Source of the DNA: Archivesica marissinica
Taxonomy: Eukaryota > Mollusca > Bivalvia > Venerida > Vesicomyidae
Length of the DNA stretch: 64,000 nucleotides
Direction: 5' to 3'
Assembly (NCBI GenBank): GCA_014843695.1
Contig: CM026400.1
Coordinates: 18,808,007 to 18,872,006, forward strand
Shown piece by piece: positions 61,090 to 64,000 of the stretch. The notes beneath the pieces are model-generated. The model was not told where the DNA came from and made no database searches. It was given only the letters and a program-made list of their open reading frames with translations. The translations under genes and the position numbers were made by a program. The number at the start of each line of letters is the position of its first letter. The stretch's first letter is position 1.

Positions 61090-61270
61090 ATGTATACAAA
61101 TTTATTTTAGCTCAATTTTGCGAACGTTTGATTAATCGCTCTCGAGACCTCATTTCTGGTGCAACCCATCGCCTTGGGGGAGAGGGAAGAGGAACTATGG
61201 AATTTAAGTGCCTCTTTGCCTCTTCTCTCCTCTTGGCGATGGTTTCCATCAGGAATGCGGTCTCGAGATT
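61090..61270. mobile_element. Inverted pair of SINE D pieces
   Basis: A minus-oriented SINE D 3' end (ACAAATTTATTTTAGCTC, CTCTCGAGACCTCATTTCTG) is followed by a plus-oriented segment (GCCTCTTCTCTCCTCTTGGC, CATCAGGAATGCGGTCTCGA). Confidence 0.78.
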
Positions 61271-61331
61271 TGTTTTGTGTAAGTGAGCGACCGATTTGCT
61301 CACCCGTGGAGGGGTGGCCATACCGTGTACC

Positions 61332-61332
61332 C

Positions 61333-61373
<41 letters not shown>

Positions 61374-61392
61374 CCATCAACAACAACAATAA
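61332..61392. repeat. (CAT)n/(CAA)n microsatellite
   Basis: About 14 CAT triplets then CAACAACAACAA. Confidence 0.97.
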
Positions 61393-61805
61393 ACATCATC
61401 ATCGAAAAACAAACACATTCGTCACCTCATTTGCATTCAAATAGTATTAATACAATGTGAAGAATTCCATAAACTCTAAGCTACTTAATATTTACGATGT
61501 TCTATCTAACTATAATAAAATAAAATAAATACAGTAATTGTATAAATGGGCTGTTCATACTATTAAATCATACTATATCTGTTTGATACACGGCAGATTT
61601 ACAACATCTTCGTCAACACTACGCTCTTCAAATACATGCTAGATTTATTATTTTGCTTTTATACAAGTATAATCTCATATTTTGGGTCAATATTTGTTCT
61701 TTGTTTCTATTATTTACATGCGATAAAAAAAAATTCTCGTCTCATCTTTCCAGTGTCACGTGATTTTCGTTTATATTTATTATTAAATGTATGTTCGATT
61801 AGCGT
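61393..61805. other. No features recognised
   Basis: AT-rich, no arrays or recognised ends. Confidence 0.5.
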
Positions 61806-61807
61806 AA

Positions 61808-62102
61808 CAGACGGATCTGTAGTCCAGTGGTAAAACGCTGGACTGGTAATCCAGGGATCGCAAGTTCGATCCCCCGTCTGACCATAATAAAATTAACACT
61901 CTTTCAGATGGGACGTTAAATCGAGGTCTCGCGTCGGTGCTTTACACCGTGCACGTAAAAGAACCAGAGGAGACTCTGGAATGAGTCTCTGTCTGTATCA
62001 TTACACCATCTTCCAAAAATCTAAAATGACTAATCTTTACAGGAGGCGTCGCTCATATGGGCAACCGGTAGCGACGATAAATAAACGTAAAACACACACA
62101 CA
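61808..62102 (+). mobile_element. tRNA-derived SINE, family A, full length
   Basis: CAGACGG/CCGTCTG acceptor stem, GTAGTCCAGTGGTAAAACGC, CTGGACTGGTAATCCAG, then the full body ending AAACGTAAAACACACAC. Confidence 0.95.
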
Positions 62103-62464
62103 GGTCAACTAATTATTGACTTCTAGAATGTAGCATGTTATATCAATCAGCACCACATCACTCATTTTTCTTATTGATACATGTCCGTAACACCATAGCT
62201 TGCATGTTCTGCACGAGTATTTCACAGAAGAACACTCACCTTTGAACTAGCACTATACGCTTTAATATATATACTAGATTACATAGAAAACGCACACACT
62301 TCGAATAAGTGTGTTTTTACATGAAAAACAATAACTATATAAATAGTTTTAAACATTTTGGAATATTTTTAGTTGTTCAGTTTGGGTTTTATAATAAATA
62401 TGTGCTATATCTTTGATGGAATCTTTCGTATTTCGTTTTCATGTAATAATAATCATATAATGTA
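62103..62464. other. No features recognised
   Basis: AT-rich flank of the 36-bp array. Confidence 0.5.
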
Positions 62465-63350
62465 GGTGTGCGTTTTCTATGTCCTCTAGTATAGCATGTA
62501 GGTGTGCGTTTACTATGTCCTCTAGTATATAATGTAGGTGTGCGTTTTCTATGTCCTCTAGTTTATAATGTAGGTGTGCGTTTTCTATGTCCTCTAGTAT
62601 ATAATGTATGTGTGCGTTTTCTATACCCTCTAGTATATAATGTTTGTGTTCGTTTTCTATGTCCTCTAGTATATAATGTAGGTGTTCGTTTTCTATGTTC
62701 TCAATGTACGTGTACGTTTTCTATGTCCTCTAGTATATAATGTAGGTGTGCGTTTTCTATGTCCTCTAGTATATAATGTATGTGTTCGTTCTCTATGTCC
62801 TCTAGTATATAATGTATTTGTTTGTTTTCTATGTCCTCTAGTATATAATGTAGGTGTTCGTTTTCTATGTCCTCTAGTATATAATGTAGGTGTGCGTTTT
62901 CTATGTTCTCTAATATATATGTATGTGTGCGTTTTCTATGTTCTCTAGTATATAATGTACGTGTACGTTTTCTATGTCCTCTAGTATATAATGTATGTGT
63001 TCGTTTTCTATGTCCTCTAGTATATAATGTATGTGTTCGTTTTCTATGTCCTCTAGTATATAATGTAGGTGTTCGTTTTCTATGTCCTCTAGTATATAAT
63101 GTAGGTGTGCGTTTTCTATGTCCTCTAGTATATAATGTAGGTGTGCGTTTTCTATGTTCTCTAGTATATAATGTAGGTGTGCGTTTTCTATGTTCTCTAG
63201 TATATAATGTACGTGTACGTTTTCTATGTCCTCTAGTATATAATGTATGTGTTCGTTTTCTATGTCCTCTAGTATATAGTGTAGGTGTGCGTTTTCTATG
63301 TCCTCTAGTATACAATGTAGGTGCGCGTTTTCTATGTCCTCTAGTATATA
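62465..63350. repeat. 36-bp satellite, about 24 copies
   Basis: The unit is GTGCGTTTTCTATGTCCTCT + AGTATATAATGTAGGT, with G/T and C/T variants. Stop-free frames on both strands follow from the 36-bp period. Confidence 0.97.
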
Positions 63351-64000
63351 TTGGTTTATGTTGCAGATTTCATGAAAGTGGTTAAATAATTCAAGTGGAA
63401 CGAGCATACAGAGACAGCAAACAAGAATTTGGATATACCAAACTAGAAGAACAATTGAGCGTCTCTTGTTCCAGAGGATTCAGCAGACGACCATGTTCTG
63501 GGAAATATAAAACGATGTATACACTGGATTCTGTTTACATATCGACGAATAGATCGAACAGACTAGTCATCTCACCAATATCAAGCGAGATGATCGTAAC
63601 TAACATATGAACATCAACATACCAACGAACTATATATACACATCTAAAGCCGGACCCCTCAGCCGGATCCGATCCGACTGGATCAGATAGTTCTCACACT
63701 CATACTTCAAGCTGTATCTTCCGGCGAACCAGGAACCCGGGCCCAAGTGGCCAGGTGGTTTATGCATGGAACCCGGTTTTGTTCATAGCAACGGAGGTAA
63801 CCATAGCAACGGTTACCAAGATTGTAGCTCATCTTTCCCCGCAGGTGAGTGCTATTTCTCCAAGTTTACTTCCTTAGTGCTATATCCCAAAACAACAACA
63901 GCATTGCCCTTGCTTGTGAGGTTTCATGGTATAACCTTTACAAAAATTAAGGTCGTGTTGAGCTTTAAAAAATAAGCCGTAATGAGATTTCATAACTAAA
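63351..64000. other. Right edge, no gene recognised
   Basis: Less AT-rich than neighbours. A 71-codon open frame at 63395-63610 has no recognisable domain. The segment contains an X-box-like site (separate entry). Confidence 0.5.
63797..63810. promoter_or_regulatory. RFX X-box-like motif
   Basis: GTAACCATAGCAAC fits GTNRCCNNRGYAAC at every constrained position. AGCAACGG copies flank it. RFX factors bind such sites upstream of ciliary and other genes; no target gene is visible in this window. Confidence 0.4.

Noticed and set aside
4683..62102. Genuine tRNA genes at the many A-box/B-box pairs
   Set aside because: All heads belong to dispersed families with shared non-tRNA bodies and tails, several with target duplications; none stands alone with an intact cloverleaf and terminator.
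1..63350. CRISPR arrays
   Set aside because: Repeats are contiguous without unique spacers, and the genome is animal.

Overview
This is nuclear DNA from an invertebrate animal. It carries a multi-exon gene with GT/AG introns, several families of tRNA-derived SINEs, a CR1/Jockey-like LINE, MITEs with TTAA, TA or 8-bp targets, and no prokaryotic gene organisation. The protein sequence and the repeat types suggest a lophotrochozoan, most likely a mollusc; that assignment is an inference and the species cannot be named.

Almost all of positions 2824-50900 on the minus strand is one gene, drosha, the nuclear RNase III that makes pre-miRNAs. I placed 27 exons by hand from homology, splice dinucleotides and reading-frame phase; every junction keeps frame. 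In gene order: a Pro/Val-rich start (50.9-50.7 kb), an Arg/Asp/Glu/His-rich N-terminal region much longer than in vertebrates (48.7-40.1 kb, including a 1930-bp exon), the central platform/PAZ-like domain with its zinc-ligand positions (36.4-20.8 kb), RNase IIIa (20.8-9.4 kb) and most of RNase IIIb (8.1-2.8 kb). The last RNase IIIb segment and the dsRNA-binding domain are not seen and presumably lie beyond the left edge. The window holds about 1890 codons.

The outstanding property is tandem repetition. Roughly 24 kb of 64 kb (my hand estimate, about 38%) is minisatellite, with a different unit in nearly every intron. Six arrays do not merely lie in introns: their unit spans an exon-intron junction, so they multiply the end of an exon together with its splice site (donors of exons 18, 19 and 27; acceptors of exons 16, 23 and 24). 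In each case the copy next to the exon body is the one needed for the conserved protein, and the others are decoy junctions running into the intron. Other arrays grew inside a SINE, inside MITEs, or carry acceptor-like motifs in every unit.

Introns and the right-hand 13 kb (51-64 kb) also hold at least six SINE families, many with target-site duplications, nested insertions, and a damaged LINE on the plus strand at 51.85-53.87 kb whose 3' end matches one SINE family. No second protein-coding host gene was found to the right of drosha; its promoter and 5' UTR exons are unresolved.
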